Positions 41,912 through 51,094 of a stretch of 64,000 nt of DNA are shown here, piece after piece. The position numbers and the translations under genes are program-made. The notes under the pieces are model-generated. The model ran no database searches and was not told the origin of the DNA. It saw only the letters and a program-made list of their open reading frames with translations. Each line of letters starts with the position of its first letter. The first letter of the stretch is position 1. The stretch comes from Rhodovarius crocodyli (GTDB taxonomy: Bacteria; Pseudomonadota; Alphaproteobacteria; Acetobacterales; Acetobacteraceae): the NCBI RefSeq assembly GCF_004005855.1, contig NZ_SACL01000011.1:62001-126000 (forward strand), read 5' to 3'.

Positions 41912-44206
41912 CTACCTTGAGGGGGCGTGGCTGGCGGGGCGTGCCTTGCGGCGCAGTTCCATCAGCTCCTCGCGCTCGCGCTCCATGGTGCGGAACAGCG
42001 CGTCGCGCCCGTATTTGTACTGCTTCGGGCCCTTCACCGACCGTGCGCCATAGGTTGCGGCGGCCTTGAGGGTGAAGCTCGGCTCGGCCAGATGCGGGCG
42101 GCCGAGCGCCACCAGATCCGCGCGACCCGCCGCCAGGATGGTGTTCACCTGGTCGGCACTCGTGATGCTGCCCACGCACATCACCGCGATGCCGGCCTCA
42201 TTGCGGATCATGTCCGCCCAGGGCAGCTGGAACATGCGCCCGTACTGGGGCGCCGCGTCGGCCACCGTCTGGCCGGTGGAGACGTCGATCAGGTCGCAGC
42301 CGGCAGCCGCGAAGGCACGGGCGATCGCCAGCGTATCGGCATCGGTGATGCCGCCATCAGCCCAGTCGGTGGCGGAAAGGCGCACGGACATCGGCCGGTC
42401 GGCGGGCCAGACGGCGCGAAGGGCGGAGAATACCTCGAGAGGGAAGCGCAGCCGGTTCTCGACCGGCCCGCCATACTCGTCCTCGCGATGATTGGTCAGC
42501 GGCGACAGGAAGCTGGCCAGCAGATAGCCATGGGCGCAGTGCAGTTCCAGCAGGTCGAAGCCGCACTCGATGCCGCGCCGGGCGGCGGCCACGAAATCCT
42601 CGCGGATCGCGTCCATCTGCGCGCGGGTCAGCGCCGCGGGCACCTGGCTGTGGGGGTAATAGGGGATGGGGCTGGCGGAGACGATGGGCCAGGCGCCTTC
42701 CTCCAGCGGCTGGTCCATGCCGTCCCACATCAGTTTCGTGGCGCCCTTTCGCCCGGCATGGCCCAGCTGCAGTGCCATCTTCGCGCCGCTGCCGTGCACG
42801 AAGCCCACGATGCGCGTCCAGGCGGCCTGCTGCTCATCGTTCCACAGCCCGGCACAGCCCGGTGTGATGCGCGCATCGGGCGCGGGGCAGGTCATCTCGG
42901 TGAAGACCAGCCCGGCGCCGCCCTGGGCGCGCGCGCCGTAATGCACCAGGTGAAAGTCCCCGGGCACGCCTTCCTCGGCCGAATACATGCACATGGGGGA
43001 CACGACGACACGGTTCGGCACCGTGAGCCCGCGCAGGGCCAGGGGCTGGAACATCGGCACCGTATCGGGGCGCCCGCCTGATTGCTGCGCGAACAGCGCC
43101 TGCATCTCGGCCACGAATTCCGGGGCGCGCAGCAGCAGGTTGTCCCAGGTGATGGCCTTGCTGCGCGTCATCACGCCGAAGGCGAATTGCGTGGGCGGGA
43201 AATGCCAGAACCGCTTCACATGCTCGAACCACACCAGCGAGACATTGGCCGCGTGCTGGATCTTCTCCACCTCCTCGCGCCGGCCATTCTCGAAGGCGTG
43301 CAGGGCCTCGGCCGTGCCGGGGTTGGCCATGAAGGCGGCATGCAGGGCGATCGCGTCCTCCATCGCCAGCTTGGTGCCGCTGCCGATGGAGAAATGCGCG
43401 CTGGCCTTGGCATCGCCCAGCAGCACCATGTTGTCCTTCACCCAGCGTTCGCAGCGTAGGGCGGGGAACTGGCGCCACATGCTGCGGTTGATCAGCAGGC
43501 GGTGGCCCTGCAGATCCTCGGCGAAGACCTCCTCCAGGAAGGCCGCGCTCTGCTCCTCATTCATCGCGTCGAGGCCCGCGCGGGCCCAGGTCTCGGGGTC
43601 GGTCTCCAGCACCCAGGTGCTGGCGCCGGGCTCGTACTGGTAGCAATGGGCGATGAAGATGCCGTGCGGGGTCTCACGGAAGAAGAAGGTGAAGGCATCG
43701 AAGGGGCGCGTGGAGCCCATCCAGGCGAAGCGGTTGGGGCGGTAGTCGATGCGGGGCTGGAAATGCTCGGCGTGGCGGGTGCGGATGGGGCTGTTGATGC
43801 CGTCCGCCACCACGACCAGATCGGCGTCGGGGAAGTCCTCCGGCACCGCCTCCCGGCCGAAGATCATCTCGACGCCGACCTCCCGCGCGCGGTCCTGCAG
43901 CAGCAGCAGCAGGGTGCGGCGCGAACAGCCGCAGAAGCCGTTGCCGCCGATGCGGTGGCTCTCACCGCGCGCGTTGATCTCGATGTCGTCCCAATAGGCG
44001 AAGCTCTCGGTGATGGCGCGGTAGCTGGGTTCATCCGCCGCCTTGAAGGCATCCAGCGTCTGGTCGCTGAACACCACGCCGAAGCCGAATGTGTCGTCGG
44101 GGCGGTTGCGTTCCACCACCGTCACGCGCGCCTCCGGGCGGTCGCGCTTCATCAGGATGGCGAAATACAGGCCCGCCGGGCCGCCGCCGATGATCGCGAT
44201 GCGCAT
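41912..44206 (-). CDS. 2-aminobenzoyl-CoA monooxygenase/reductase (or salicylyl-CoA 5-hydroxylase fusion), 764 aa
   Basis: Two enzymes in one chain. The N-terminal half is an FAD monooxygenase: MRIAIIGGGPAGLYFAILMKR, FGFGVVFSD, and VLLGDAKASAHFSIGSGTKLAMEDA. The C-terminal half, from about residue 395 (MFQPLALRGLTVPNRVVVSPM), is an Old Yellow Enzyme-type flavin reductase with LQLGHAGRKG, LELHCAHGYLLASFLSPLTNHR and ALGRPHLAEP. This fusion is known from aerobic anthranilate breakdown, where it hydroxylates and reduces the ring of 2-aminobenzoyl-CoA; databases often name it bifunctional salicylyl-CoA 5-hydroxylase/oxidoreductase. Neighbouring beta-oxidation and CoA-ligase genes support that pathway. 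The ATG at 44206 is the FAD-motif start; the gene is divergent from the SDR gene. Confidence 0.85.
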   Translation of the reverse strand: MRIAIIGGGPAGLYFAILMKRDRPEARVTVVERNRPDDTFGFGVVFSDQTLDAFKAADEPSYRAITESFAYWDDIEINARGESHRIGGNGFCGCSRRTLLLLLQDRAREVGVEMIFGREAVPEDFPDADLVVVADGINSPIRTRHAEHFQPRIDYRPNRFAWMGSTRPFDAFTFFFRETPHGIFIAHCYQYEPGASTWVLETDPETWARAGLDAMNEEQSAAFLEEVFAEDLQGHRLLINRSMWRQFPALRCERWVKDNMVLLGDAKASAHFSIGSGTKLAMEDAIALHAAFMANPGTAEALHAFENGRREEVEKIQHAANVSLVWFEHVKRFWHFPPTQFAFGVMTRSKAITWDNLLLRAPEFVAEMQALFAQQSGGRPDTVPMFQPLALRGLTVPNRVVVSPMCMYSAEEGVPGDFHLVHYGARAQGGAGLVFTEMTCPAPDARITPGCAGLWNDEQQAAWTRIVGFVHGSGAKMALQLGHAGRKGATKLMWDGMDQPLEEGAWPIVSASPIPYYPHSQVPAALTRAQMDAIREDFVAAARRGIECGFDLLELHCAHGYLLASFLSPLTNHREDEYGGPVENRLRFPLEVFSALRAVWPADRPMSVRLSATDWADGGITDADTLAIARAFAAAGCDLIDVSTGQTVADAAPQYGRMFQLPWADMIRNEAGIAVMCVGSITSADQVNTILAAGRADLVALGRPHLAEPSFTLKAAATYGARSVKGPKQYKYGRDALFRTMEREREELMELRRKARPASHAPSR

Positions 44207-44260
44207 GGGCCTTGCTCCGATGATTTGCCTGCTTGTGAGCATGGCGAGAATTGTTTTAGG

Positions 44261-44277
44261 CTTCAAGTATGTTGATG
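44261..44277. promoter_or_regulatory. Palindrome at the start of the aromatic-CoA operon
   Basis: CTTCAA-GTATG-TTGATG is a near-perfect inverted repeat that covers the SDR start codon (44269). MarR-type regulators of aromatic-CoA pathways bind TCAA/TTGA palindromes, and a MarR gene is second in the operon, so this is a candidate operator for both divergent units. Confidence 0.4.
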
Positions 44278-44988
44278 CAGCGACACGCGGTGGTGACAGG
44301 TGGCGGCACGGGTATCGGCCTGGCCTGCGCCCGCGCGCTGAAGGCCGCGGGCCATCGCGTGACGGTGATGGGCCGGCGTGAGGCCCCGCTGGCCGAGGCC
44401 GTCGCGGCGGGTGCCGCGGATGCCTTCCTGCTGGGTGATGTGGCGGCGCCGCCCGCGCTTTCCTGCGACATTCTGGTGAATGCCGCCGGCATCGCGGAGA
44501 GTGCCGCCTTCCTCAAGACCGACGCCGCGATGTTCAGCCGCGCCTTCACCACCAATGTGCTGGGGGCGGCACTCGTCACCCAGGCGGTGGTGCCGGGCAT
44601 GATCCAGGCCGGCTGGGGCCGGGTGATCCATGTCGCCTCCACCGCAGCGCTCAAGGGCTATGCCTACACCACCGCCTATACCGCCTCGAAGCACGCGCTG
44701 CTGGGGCTGGTGCGGTCGCTGGCGCTGGAGGTCGCGGCCAAGGGCGTGACGGTGAACGCCGTCTGCCCCGGCTTCACCGAAACCCCGATCCTGGCCGAGA
44801 GCGTCGCGCGCATCACCGCCCGCACCGGCCGGACCGAGGCCGAGGCCCGCGCCGAGCTCGCGCGCCCCAACCCGCAGCAGCGCCTGGTGCAGCCCGAGGA
44901 AGTGGCCGCCGCCGTGGTGTTCCTGGCAAGTGAGGGCGCGGGCGCGGTGAACGGCACCGCCCTGCCCGTCGCCGGCGGGGAAATCTGA
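44269..44988 (+). CDS. SDR-family dehydrogenase, probable 3-hydroxyacyl-CoA dehydrogenase, 239 aa
   Basis: Classical short-chain dehydrogenase: the cofactor motif [17 protein letters not shown] at the N-terminus, [12 protein letters not shown] in the middle, and the active-site Ser-Tyr-Lys set in [26 protein letters not shown]. In this cluster it probably oxidises the 3-hydroxyacyl-CoA formed after ring cleavage or hydration (inference from neighbours). ATG 44269 and ATG 44275 are both possible. It is first in a tightly coupled rightward operon; its stop overlaps the MarR start. Confidence 0.82.
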   Translation: MLMQRHAVVTGGGTGIGLACARALKAAGHRVTVMGRREAPLAEAVAAGAADAFLLGDVAAPPALSCDILVNAAGIAESAAFLKTDAAMFSRAFTTNVLGAALVTQAVVPGMIQAGWGRVIHVASTAALKGYAYTTAYTASKHALLGLVRSLALEVAAKGVTVNAVCPGFTETPILAESVARITARTGRTEAEARAELARPNPQQRLVQPEEVAAAVVFLASEGAGAVNGTALPVAGGEI

Positions 44989-45440
44989 TGAAGGCCGAGC
45001 TTCGCCTGTGGCTGCGGATGTTGACCACGACGACCACGATCGAGGCCGAGATCCGCCGCCGCCTGCGCGTGCAGTTCAACACCACCCTGCCCCGCTTCGA
45101 CCTGCTGGCGGCCCTGGACCGCGCGCCGGAAGGGCTGACGCTGGGCGAGGTCTCGGCGCGGATGATGGTGACCAACGGCAATGTCACGGGGCTCGCGACG
45201 AGGCTGGAGGCCGAGGGGCTGGTCGTCCGGCGCGTGGACCCGAACGACCGCCGCGCCGTGCGCCTGACCCTGACCGAGGAAGGCCGCGCCGTGTTCGACA
45301 CCCAGTCCGCCGCCCATGGCCGCTGGATCAAGGAGATGTTCGCGGGGCTGGCACCGGAGGAGCGCGAGGCGCTGCACCAGCTGCTCGGCCGCGCCAAGAC
45401 GGCGCTGTCAACGGCGCTGGAAACGGAGGAAGCGCTGTGA
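44988..45440 (+). CDS. MarR-family regulator of the aromatic-CoA cluster, 150 aa
   Basis: MarR winged-helix layout: [53 protein letters not shown], and the wing [21 protein letters not shown]. It is located inside the operon it most likely controls, as in other aryl-CoA pathways where a CoA thioester is the inducer. The start overlaps the SDR stop, and the stop overlaps the hydratase start in a GTGA. Confidence 0.85.
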   Translation: MKAELRLWLRMLTTTTTIEAEIRRRLRVQFNTTLPRFDLLAALDRAPEGLTLGEVSARMMVTNGNVTGLATRLEAEGLVVRRVDPNDRRAVRLTLTEEGRAVFDTQSAAHGRWIKEMFAGLAPEEREALHQLLGRAKTALSTALETEEAL

Positions 45441-46246
45441 ACCTGCTGACGCACAAGGCCGAACACGTCCTGTTCGAGATCGACGGCCCGATCGGGCGCA
45501 TCACCCTGAACCGCCCCGAGCGCAAGAACCCGCTGACCTTCGAGAGCTATGCCGAGCTCGGCCAGATGTTCCGCGCGGCGGTGAACGCGACGGAAATCCG
45601 CGCCTTCGTCATCACCGGCGCGGGGGGCAATTTCTGCTCCGGCGGCGACGTGCATGAGATCATCGGTCCGCTGCTGGAACGCGACACCAAGGGCCTGATG
45701 CAGTTCACCGCCCTGACGGGGGAGCTGGTGAAGGCGATGCGCGCCTGCCCGCAGCCCATCGTGGCCGCCGTGGACGGCGTGTGCGCGGGCGCGGGCGCGA
45801 TCATCGCCATGGCGTCGGACCTGCGCATCGCGACACCCGCGGCCAAGGTCGCCTTCCTGTTCAACCGCGTGGGGCTCGCGGGCTGCGACATGGGCGCCTG
45901 CGCGGTGCTGCCGCGCATCATCGGCCAGGGGCGGGCGAGCGAGTTGCTCTATCTCGGCCGATCCATGTCGGGCGCCGAGGGGCTGTCCTGGGGCTTCTTC
46001 AACAGCCTGGTCGAGGGCGACGCGCTGGCCGATGCCGCGACAAAGATGGCCGCGGACATCGCCGCCGGGCCGGGTTTCGCCAATGCCATGACCAAGCGGA
46101 TGCTCGCGATGGAATGGGCCATGGGCATCGAGCAGGCGATCGACGCTGAGGCCGTGGCCCAGGCGCTGTGCATGACCACCAATGATTTCCGCCGCGCCTA
46201 CGAAGCCTTCGCCGCCAAGCAGCGCCCGGTCTTCCAGCATGACTGA
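45437..46246 (+). CDS. Enoyl-CoA hydratase/isomerase family protein, 269 aa
   Basis: Crotonase fold with [22 protein letters not shown], the oxyanion-hole segment [15 protein letters not shown], and [22 protein letters not shown]. It probably hydrates an enoyl-CoA intermediate of ring breakdown. The start is GTG 45437, with GGAGGA 6 nt upstream, overlapping the MarR stop. The 3' end overlaps the acyl-CoA dehydrogenase start by 8 nt. Confidence 0.87.
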   Translation: MNLLTHKAEHVLFEIDGPIGRITLNRPERKNPLTFESYAELGQMFRAAVNATEIRAFVITGAGGNFCSGGDVHEIIGPLLERDTKGLMQFTALTGELVKAMRACPQPIVAAVDGVCAGAGAIIAMASDLRIATPAAKVAFLFNRVGLAGCDMGACAVLPRIIGQGRASELLYLGRSMSGAEGLSWGFFNSLVEGDALADAATKMAADIAAGPGFANAMTKRMLAMEWAMGIEQAIDAEAVAQALCMTTNDFRRAYEAFAAKQRPVFQHD

Positions 46247-47375
46247 CCGCAGCTTCCTCGACTGGCCGTTCTTCGAGGCGAAGCACCGCGCATGGGCCGA
46301 CGAGGTTGAAGCCTGGGCGGCGGCGCATGCGGCGCGACTGACCGATGAGCATGATGCCGACGGCTCCACCCGCGCGCTTGCCGCCGCGATGGGCGAGGCC
46401 GGGCTGCTGCGCGCCGCCTGCCCGGCCGACGGCAAGCTCGACGTGCGGATGCTGTGCCTCGCCCGCGACATCCTGGCGCGCCATTCGGGCCTCGCGGATT
46501 TCGCCTTCGCCATGCAGGGGCTGGGCACGGGTGCGATCACGCTGTTCGGCTGCGAGCCCGCGCGCGACTTCCTGGCCGATGTGCGCGCCGGGCGGGCGCT
46601 CGCGGCCTTCGCGCTGTCGGAACCCGAGGCCGGCAGCGATGTGGCGGCGCTGGCCACCACCGCCACGCGCGATGGCGCCGACTGGGTGCTGAACGGGGAA
46701 AAGACCTGGATCAGCAATGGCGGCATCGCCGGCGGCTATGTCGTCTTCGCCCGCAGCGGCGAGGCGCCGGGCGCCAAGGGGCTGACCGCCTTCTGGGTGC
46801 CGGGCGGGCTGGTGCGCGTGGTCGAGCGCATCGAGGTCTCCGCCCCGCACCCGCTGGCGCGGCTGGCCTTCGACGATGTCCGAATCCCCGACAGCCACCG
46901 CATCGGCGCAGCCGGCGACGGCTTCAAGGTGGCGATGGCCACGCTCGACGTGTTCCGCGCCACGGTGGGTGCGGCGGCCCTCGGCTTCGCGCGGCGCGGG
47001 CTGGACCTGACCGTGGAACGCGCGACGTCGCGAAAACTGTTCGGCGCACCGCTGTTCGACCAGCAGATGACGCAGGGCGCCATCGCCGACAGCGCGGTGG
47101 AGGTCGATGCCTCCGCCCTGCTCGTCTATCGCGCCGCCTGGTTGAAGGACCAGGGCACGCCGCGCGTGTCGCGTGAGGCCAGCATGGCCAAGCTGCACGC
47201 CACCGAAGCCGCCTTCCGCATCGCTGACCGCTGCGCCCAGTTGCATGGCGGGCTCGGCGTCGTGCGCGACGCAGCGCCCGAGGTGCTGACGCGCGAGGTG
47301 CGCGCGCTGCGCGTCTATGAAGGCGCGTCCGAGATCCAACGCATCGTCATCGCCAGAGCGGAGACAGCCAGATGA
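46239..47375 (+). CDS. Acyl-CoA dehydrogenase, 378 aa
   Basis: FAD enzyme introducing the alpha-beta double bond. It has [56 protein letters not shown], and the C-terminal catalytic region [41 protein letters not shown]. In the usual short-chain group the catalytic base is the Glu in [11 protein letters not shown] 46239 fits the family length. It belongs to the 2-aminobenzoyl-CoA breakdown operon by position and overlaps both neighbouring genes. Confidence 0.88.
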   Translation: MTDRSFLDWPFFEAKHRAWADEVEAWAAAHAARLTDEHDADGSTRALAAAMGEAGLLRAACPADGKLDVRMLCLARDILARHSGLADFAFAMQGLGTGAITLFGCEPARDFLADVRAGRALAAFALSEPEAGSDVAALATTATRDGADWVLNGEKTWISNGGIAGGYVVFARSGEAPGAKGLTAFWVPGGLVRVVERIEVSAPHPLARLAFDDVRIPDSHRIGAAGDGFKVAMATLDVFRATVGAAALGFARRGLDLTVERATSRKLFGAPLFDQQMTQGAIADSAVEVDASALLVYRAAWLKDQGTPRVSREASMAKLHATEAAFRIADRCAQLHGGLGVVRDAAPEVLTREVRALRVYEGASEIQRIVIARAETAR

Positions 47376-49009
47376 TCTATTCCGGCCAAGGCTTCTCAGG
47401 CCAGACTGCCGAGTTCGCCCCCAGCGCCCATCTCGACAGCTTTCCGCGCGACAATCTGCCGCCGCGCGACCAATGGCCGGAACTGATCTTCGAGCTGCCG
47501 GAACTTCGGTACCCCCTGCGGCTGAACTGCGCGACGGAGCTGCTGGACCGCAACCTTCCCGGCCGCGCCGACCACCCCGCCGTCGTCACCCCCGCCGAGA
47601 CGCTGACCTATGCCCAGCTGGCCGAGCGCGTGAACCGCATCGCCAATGTGCTGACCGGGCGGATGGGCATGGTGCCCGGCAACCGCGTGCTGCTGCTCAG
47701 CGCCAACAATGCCTGGATGGTCGCGGCCTATTTCGCGGTGCTGAAGGCGGGCGGCGTGGTGGTGGCCAGCATGCCGCTGCTGCGCGCCAAGGAAATCAGC
47801 CAGATGCTGGCCAAGGCCGAGATCACCCACGCCCTGGCCGATGCGCGCCTCAGGGCCGAGATGGTCAAGGCCGAACCCGCCCCCGCGCATCTCGCCTTCT
47901 GGGGAGAGGGCGAGCTGGAGGCGATGTGCGCCGAGGCGAGCCCCGACTTCACCGCCTGCGACACGGCGGCCGATGATGTGTGCCTGCTGGGCTTCACCAG
48001 CGGCACCACGGGCGTGCCCAAGGCCACCATGCACTTCCACCGGGACATGATGGCCATCTGCGATGCCTATGGCATGCAGGTGCTGAAGCCGCAGCCGGAC
48101 GACATCTTCATCGGCTCCCCACCGCTGGCCTTCACCTTCGGGCTGGGGGGGCTGGTGCTGTTCCCGTTCCGCGTCGGCGCGACCGCGGTTCTGCTGGAAA
48201 AGGCCTCGCCCGACGACCTGCTGCCGGCCATCGCGCAGTACAAGGCGACCGTCACCTTCACCGCCCCCACCGCCTATCGCGTCATGGCCGCCAAGGGCAC
48301 GCCCGAGCAGTTCGCGACGCTGCGCAAGGGCGTCTCGGCCGGGGAAACCCTGCCGGTGCCGATCTTCGAGGCCTGGAAGGCCGCGACGGGCCTCGAACTG
48401 ATGGACGGCATCGGCGGCACCGAGATGCTGCACATCTTCATCGGCGCGCCCGAGGGCCGGATCCGCGCCGGCGCCACCGGCATCCCGGTGCCCGGCTATC
48501 GCGCCAAGGTGATCGACGAGAACGGTGCCGAGGTGCCGCGCGGCACGCCGGGGCGGCTCGCGGTGCAGGGGCCGACCGGCTGCCGCTACCTCGCGGATGA
48601 CCGGCAGAAGAACTATGTCCAGAACGGCTGGAACCTGCCCGGCGATACCTACATCCAGGATGAGGACGGCTATTTCCTCTATCAGGCCCGCAGCGACGAC
48701 ATGATCATCTCCTCCGGCTACAACATCGCGGGGCCCGAGGTGGAGGCCGCGCTGCTGGCCCATCCGGCCGTGCGCGAATGCGCCGTGGTCGGCACGCCCG
48801 ACAGCGAACGCGGCATGCTGGTGACGGCCCATGTGGTGCTGCACGCGGGCCATGCGGCGGAACCCGCCACCGCCCGGCTGCTGCAGGACCATGTGAAGGC
48901 CGCCATCGCGCCCTATAAATACCCGCGCCTGGTGCAATTCGCCGACAGCCTGCCCCGCACCGAAAGCGGCAAGCTGCAGCGCTTTGTGCTGCGCCAACAG
49001 AAAAGCTAG
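47372..49009 (+). CDS. Aryl-CoA ligase, probable 2-aminobenzoate-CoA ligase, 545 aa
   Basis: Acyl-adenylate-forming enzyme of the benzoate-CoA ligase family. Motifs are the P-loop [19 protein letters not shown] (about residues 208-226), [17 protein letters not shown], the motor segment [24 protein letters not shown], and the C-terminal catalytic Lys in [13 protein letters not shown]. It would activate 2-aminobenzoate for the bifunctional oxygenase encoded divergently. Substrate choice between benzoate, 2-aminobenzoate and salicylate cannot be settled by reading alone; the neighbours favour 2-aminobenzoate. Its ATG overlaps the dehydrogenase stop. Confidence 0.82.
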   Translation: MIYSGQGFSGQTAEFAPSAHLDSFPRDNLPPRDQWPELIFELPELRYPLRLNCATELLDRNLPGRADHPAVVTPAETLTYAQLAERVNRIANVLTGRMGMVPGNRVLLLSANNAWMVAAYFAVLKAGGVVVASMPLLRAKEISQMLAKAEITHALADARLRAEMVKAEPAPAHLAFWGEGELEAMCAEASPDFTACDTAADDVCLLGFTSGTTGVPKATMHFHRDMMAICDAYGMQVLKPQPDDIFIGSPPLAFTFGLGGLVLFPFRVGATAVLLEKASPDDLLPAIAQYKATVTFTAPTAYRVMAAKGTPEQFATLRKGVSAGETLPVPIFEAWKAATGLELMDGIGGTEMLHIFIGAPEGRIRAGATGIPVPGYRAKVIDENGAEVPRGTPGRLAVQGPTGCRYLADDRQKNYVQNGWNLPGDTYIQDEDGYFLYQARSDDMIISSGYNIAGPEVEAALLAHPAVRECAVVGTPDSERGMLVTAHVVLHAGHAAEPATARLLQDHVKAAIAPYKYPRLVQFADSLPRTESGKLQRFVLRQQKS

Positions 49010-49019
49010 GAAGCGCCCC

Positions 49020-49406
49020 ATGCTGAAAGACATTCTTCCGCCAGGCTGGCCCGTCCCCCGCGGCTACTCCAACGGCATGATGGGTGAGGGCCGCACCCTG
49101 TGCGTGGGCGGCCAGGTGGGCTGGGACGCGCAGGGCAAGTTCGCCGAGGGCTTCGTGCCCCAGGTGCGCCAGGCGCTGGCCAATATCCTGGCCGTGGTCC
49201 AGGCCGCCGGCGGCCAGGCCAGCGATATCGCCCGCCTGACCTGGTACGTGACCGACATCGAGGAATACCGCGCCTCCCTGGCGGAACTCGGCCCGGCCTA
49301 TCGCGCCGTGATGGGCAAGCACTTCCCGGCCATGGCGCTGGTGCAGGTGGTGGCACTGGTCGAAACCGAGGCAAAGGTCGAGATCGAGGCCACCGCCATC
49401 CTCTGA
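49020..49406 (+). CDS. RidA-family enamine/imine deaminase, 128 aa
   Basis: RidA/YjgF fold with GRTLCVGGQVGWDAQGKF, VRQALANILAVVQAAGGQASDIARLTWYVTDIEEYR and HFPAMALVQVVALVETEAKVEIEATAIL. These enzymes hydrolyse reactive enamine or imine compounds and release ammonia. At the end of an anthranilate-type operon it is well placed to remove the amino group of an enamine intermediate (inference). ATG 49020 has AGGAAG 6 nt upstream, just after the ligase stop. Confidence 0.85.
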   Translation: MLKDILPPGWPVPRGYSNGMMGEGRTLCVGGQVGWDAQGKFAEGFVPQVRQALANILAVVQAAGGQASDIARLTWYVTDIEEYRASLAELGPAYRAVMGKHFPAMALVQVVALVETEAKVEIEATAIL

Positions 49407-49467
49407 AGTCCGCTTGCGGGCGCCAACGCTTCGGGTCCACCCTGCTTCTGACAGCAGGAGAGCCGCG

Positions 49468-50847
49468 ATGAGCGCCAACAACCTTCACGAAGCCGACCGC
49501 CACATGGTCCACCAGCAGGCGGACCTGGATGGGCACGACAAGAAGGGCGGCATGCTGATCGCGCGCGGCGACGGCGTGCGCGTGTGGGACACCGAAGGGC
49601 GCGACTATATCGAGGCGATGGCCGGGCTGTGGTGCGCCTCGCTCGGCTTTTCGGAAAAGCGCCTGGCGGAAGCCGCCTACAAGCAGATGCTGGAGCTGCC
49701 GTACTACCACACCTTCTTCGGCAAGGCGCACGGCCCGGCCGCGCTGCTCTCGGAGAAGCTGACGGGCCTGGCCCCCGAGGGGCTGAACCACGTCATGTTC
49801 CAGTGCTCGGGCTCCGAGGCGAATGACGCGGCGATCAAGCTGATCTGGTACCACAACAACATGCGCGGCCGCCCGGCCAAGAAGAAGATCATCGGGCGCA
49901 TCCGCGGCTATCACGGCAACACGGTCGCGACCGCCTCGCTGTCCGGCCAGCCGCACATGCAGGCCGATTTCGACCTGCCCTATGGCGACCGCTTCCTGCA
50001 TGTCTCGAACCCCAACTACTACCGCTTCAGCATCCCGGGCGAGAGCGAGCGCGATTTCTCGGCCCGCATGGCGGCAGAGCTTGAGGCGCTGATCGAGAAG
50101 GAAGGGGCCGACACCATCGCCGCCTTCTTCGCCGAGCCCGTGCAGGGCGGCGGCGGCGCCATCACCCCGCCCGAGGGCTATTTCGAGCTGATCCAGCCGA
50201 TCCTGAAGAAGCACGACATCCTGTTCGTCACCGACGAGGTGATCTGCGGCTTCGGGCGCACCGGCAACATGTGGGGCTGCGACACCTATGGGCTGAAGCC
50301 CGATATCCTGACCTGCGCCAAGCAGCTCTCGGCCAGCTACCAGCCGATCTCGGCCACGCTGATCTCCGACGCGCTGTATGAGAGCCTGCTGGAAGGCAGC
50401 CGCAAGCATGGCAGCTTCGGCCACGGCTTCACCTATGGCGCGCATCCCGTGGCCTGCGCGGTCGCCCTCGAAACGCTGGCCATCTACGAGGAGCGCGACA
50501 TCCTGTCCCATGTCCGCGCGGTCTCGCCGGTGTTCCTGAAGGGGCTGGAGGCGCTGAAGTCCCACGCGCTGGTGGGCGATGCGCGCGGCGTGGGCCTGAT
50601 CGCGGGCGTGGAGCTGATGGCCGACAAGGCGAAGCGCGAGCCCTTCCCGGCCGCCGCCAAGGCGGGGCTGGCCGTGCAGGCCGCGTGCGAGCGCAACGGG
50701 CTGATCGTGCGCGCCATCGGCGACCGCATCGCCTTCACGCCGCCGCTGATCATCTCGGCTGCCGAGATCGCGGATATGCTGGCGCGGTTCAGCCGGTCGC
50801 TGGATGAGGCGGCGGAGACGCTGCTGGTGCGCCAGGCGGCGGAGTAG
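49468..50847 (+). CDS. Class III aminotransferase (omega-amino acid:pyruvate type), 459 aa
   Basis: PLP enzyme moving an amino group from an omega-amine or amino acid to pyruvate. It begins HEADRHMVHQQADLDGHDKKG and contains QCSGSEANDAAIKLIWYHN, KIIGRIRGYHGNTVATASLSG, LFVTDEVICGFGRTGNMWG and the PLP Lys in LTCAKQLSASYQPISA. CAGGAG precedes ATG 49468. It lies 60 nt after ridA in the same direction and may be co-transcribed, but a role in anthranilate breakdown is not evident. The amine substrate is unknown. Confidence 0.85.
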   Translation: MSANNLHEADRHMVHQQADLDGHDKKGGMLIARGDGVRVWDTEGRDYIEAMAGLWCASLGFSEKRLAEAAYKQMLELPYYHTFFGKAHGPAALLSEKLTGLAPEGLNHVMFQCSGSEANDAAIKLIWYHNNMRGRPAKKKIIGRIRGYHGNTVATASLSGQPHMQADFDLPYGDRFLHVSNPNYYRFSIPGESERDFSARMAAELEALIEKEGADTIAAFFAEPVQGGGGAITPPEGYFELIQPILKKHDILFVTDEVICGFGRTGNMWGCDTYGLKPDILTCAKQLSASYQPISATLISDALYESLLEGSRKHGSFGHGFTYGAHPVACAVALETLAIYEERDILSHVRAVSPVFLKGLEALKSHALVGDARGVGLIAGVELMADKAKREPFPAAAKAGLAVQAACERNGLIVRAIGDRIAFTPPLIISAAEIADMLARFSRSLDEAAETLLVRQAAE

Positions 50848-50853
50848 CGCAGC

Positions 50854-51072
50854 GGGGGCCTTGCCCCCGAAGCCCCCAGCAAGGGGCTCTGCCCCTTGCA
50901 TCCCCGCCAGGACCGTAGCGGCCCTGGACCCCGGGGAATTGGCGCCAAACTCTGATAGCATTGATTATTATAATATAATTGGCGCCCTACTTGCCTAGCT
51001 GAAGCGCCAAACTCCTATCAGGTCCAGGAGATATTATCTCCTGGCGGGGGTCCAGGGGGCAGCGCCCCCTGG
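50854..51072. repeat. Hairpin-rich intergenic repeats flanking an AT-rich insert
   Basis: The left block has GGGGGC-CTT-GCCCCC (50854-50868) and CAAGGGGC-TCT-GCCCCTTG (50880-50898). The right block has CCAGGAGATA-T-TATCTCCTGG (51024-51044) and CCAGGGGGC-AGC-GCCCCCTGG (51052-51072). Between them lies an AT-rich stretch with the direct repeat GCGCCAAACTC and two GGCGCC palindromes. The blocks resemble the array at 57538 and probably act as bidirectional transcription stops between convergent genes. No protein gene is seen in this gap of about 250 bp. Confidence 0.65.
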
Positions 51073-51094
51073 TCTGCGGCCCTTGCCCCTGACC

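Noticed and set aside
50804-50998. A 64-codon frame running from the aminotransferase 3' end through the hairpin repeats
   Set aside because: It is a read-out of repeat DNA and the AT-rich insert, with no ribosome binding site or protein-like pattern.
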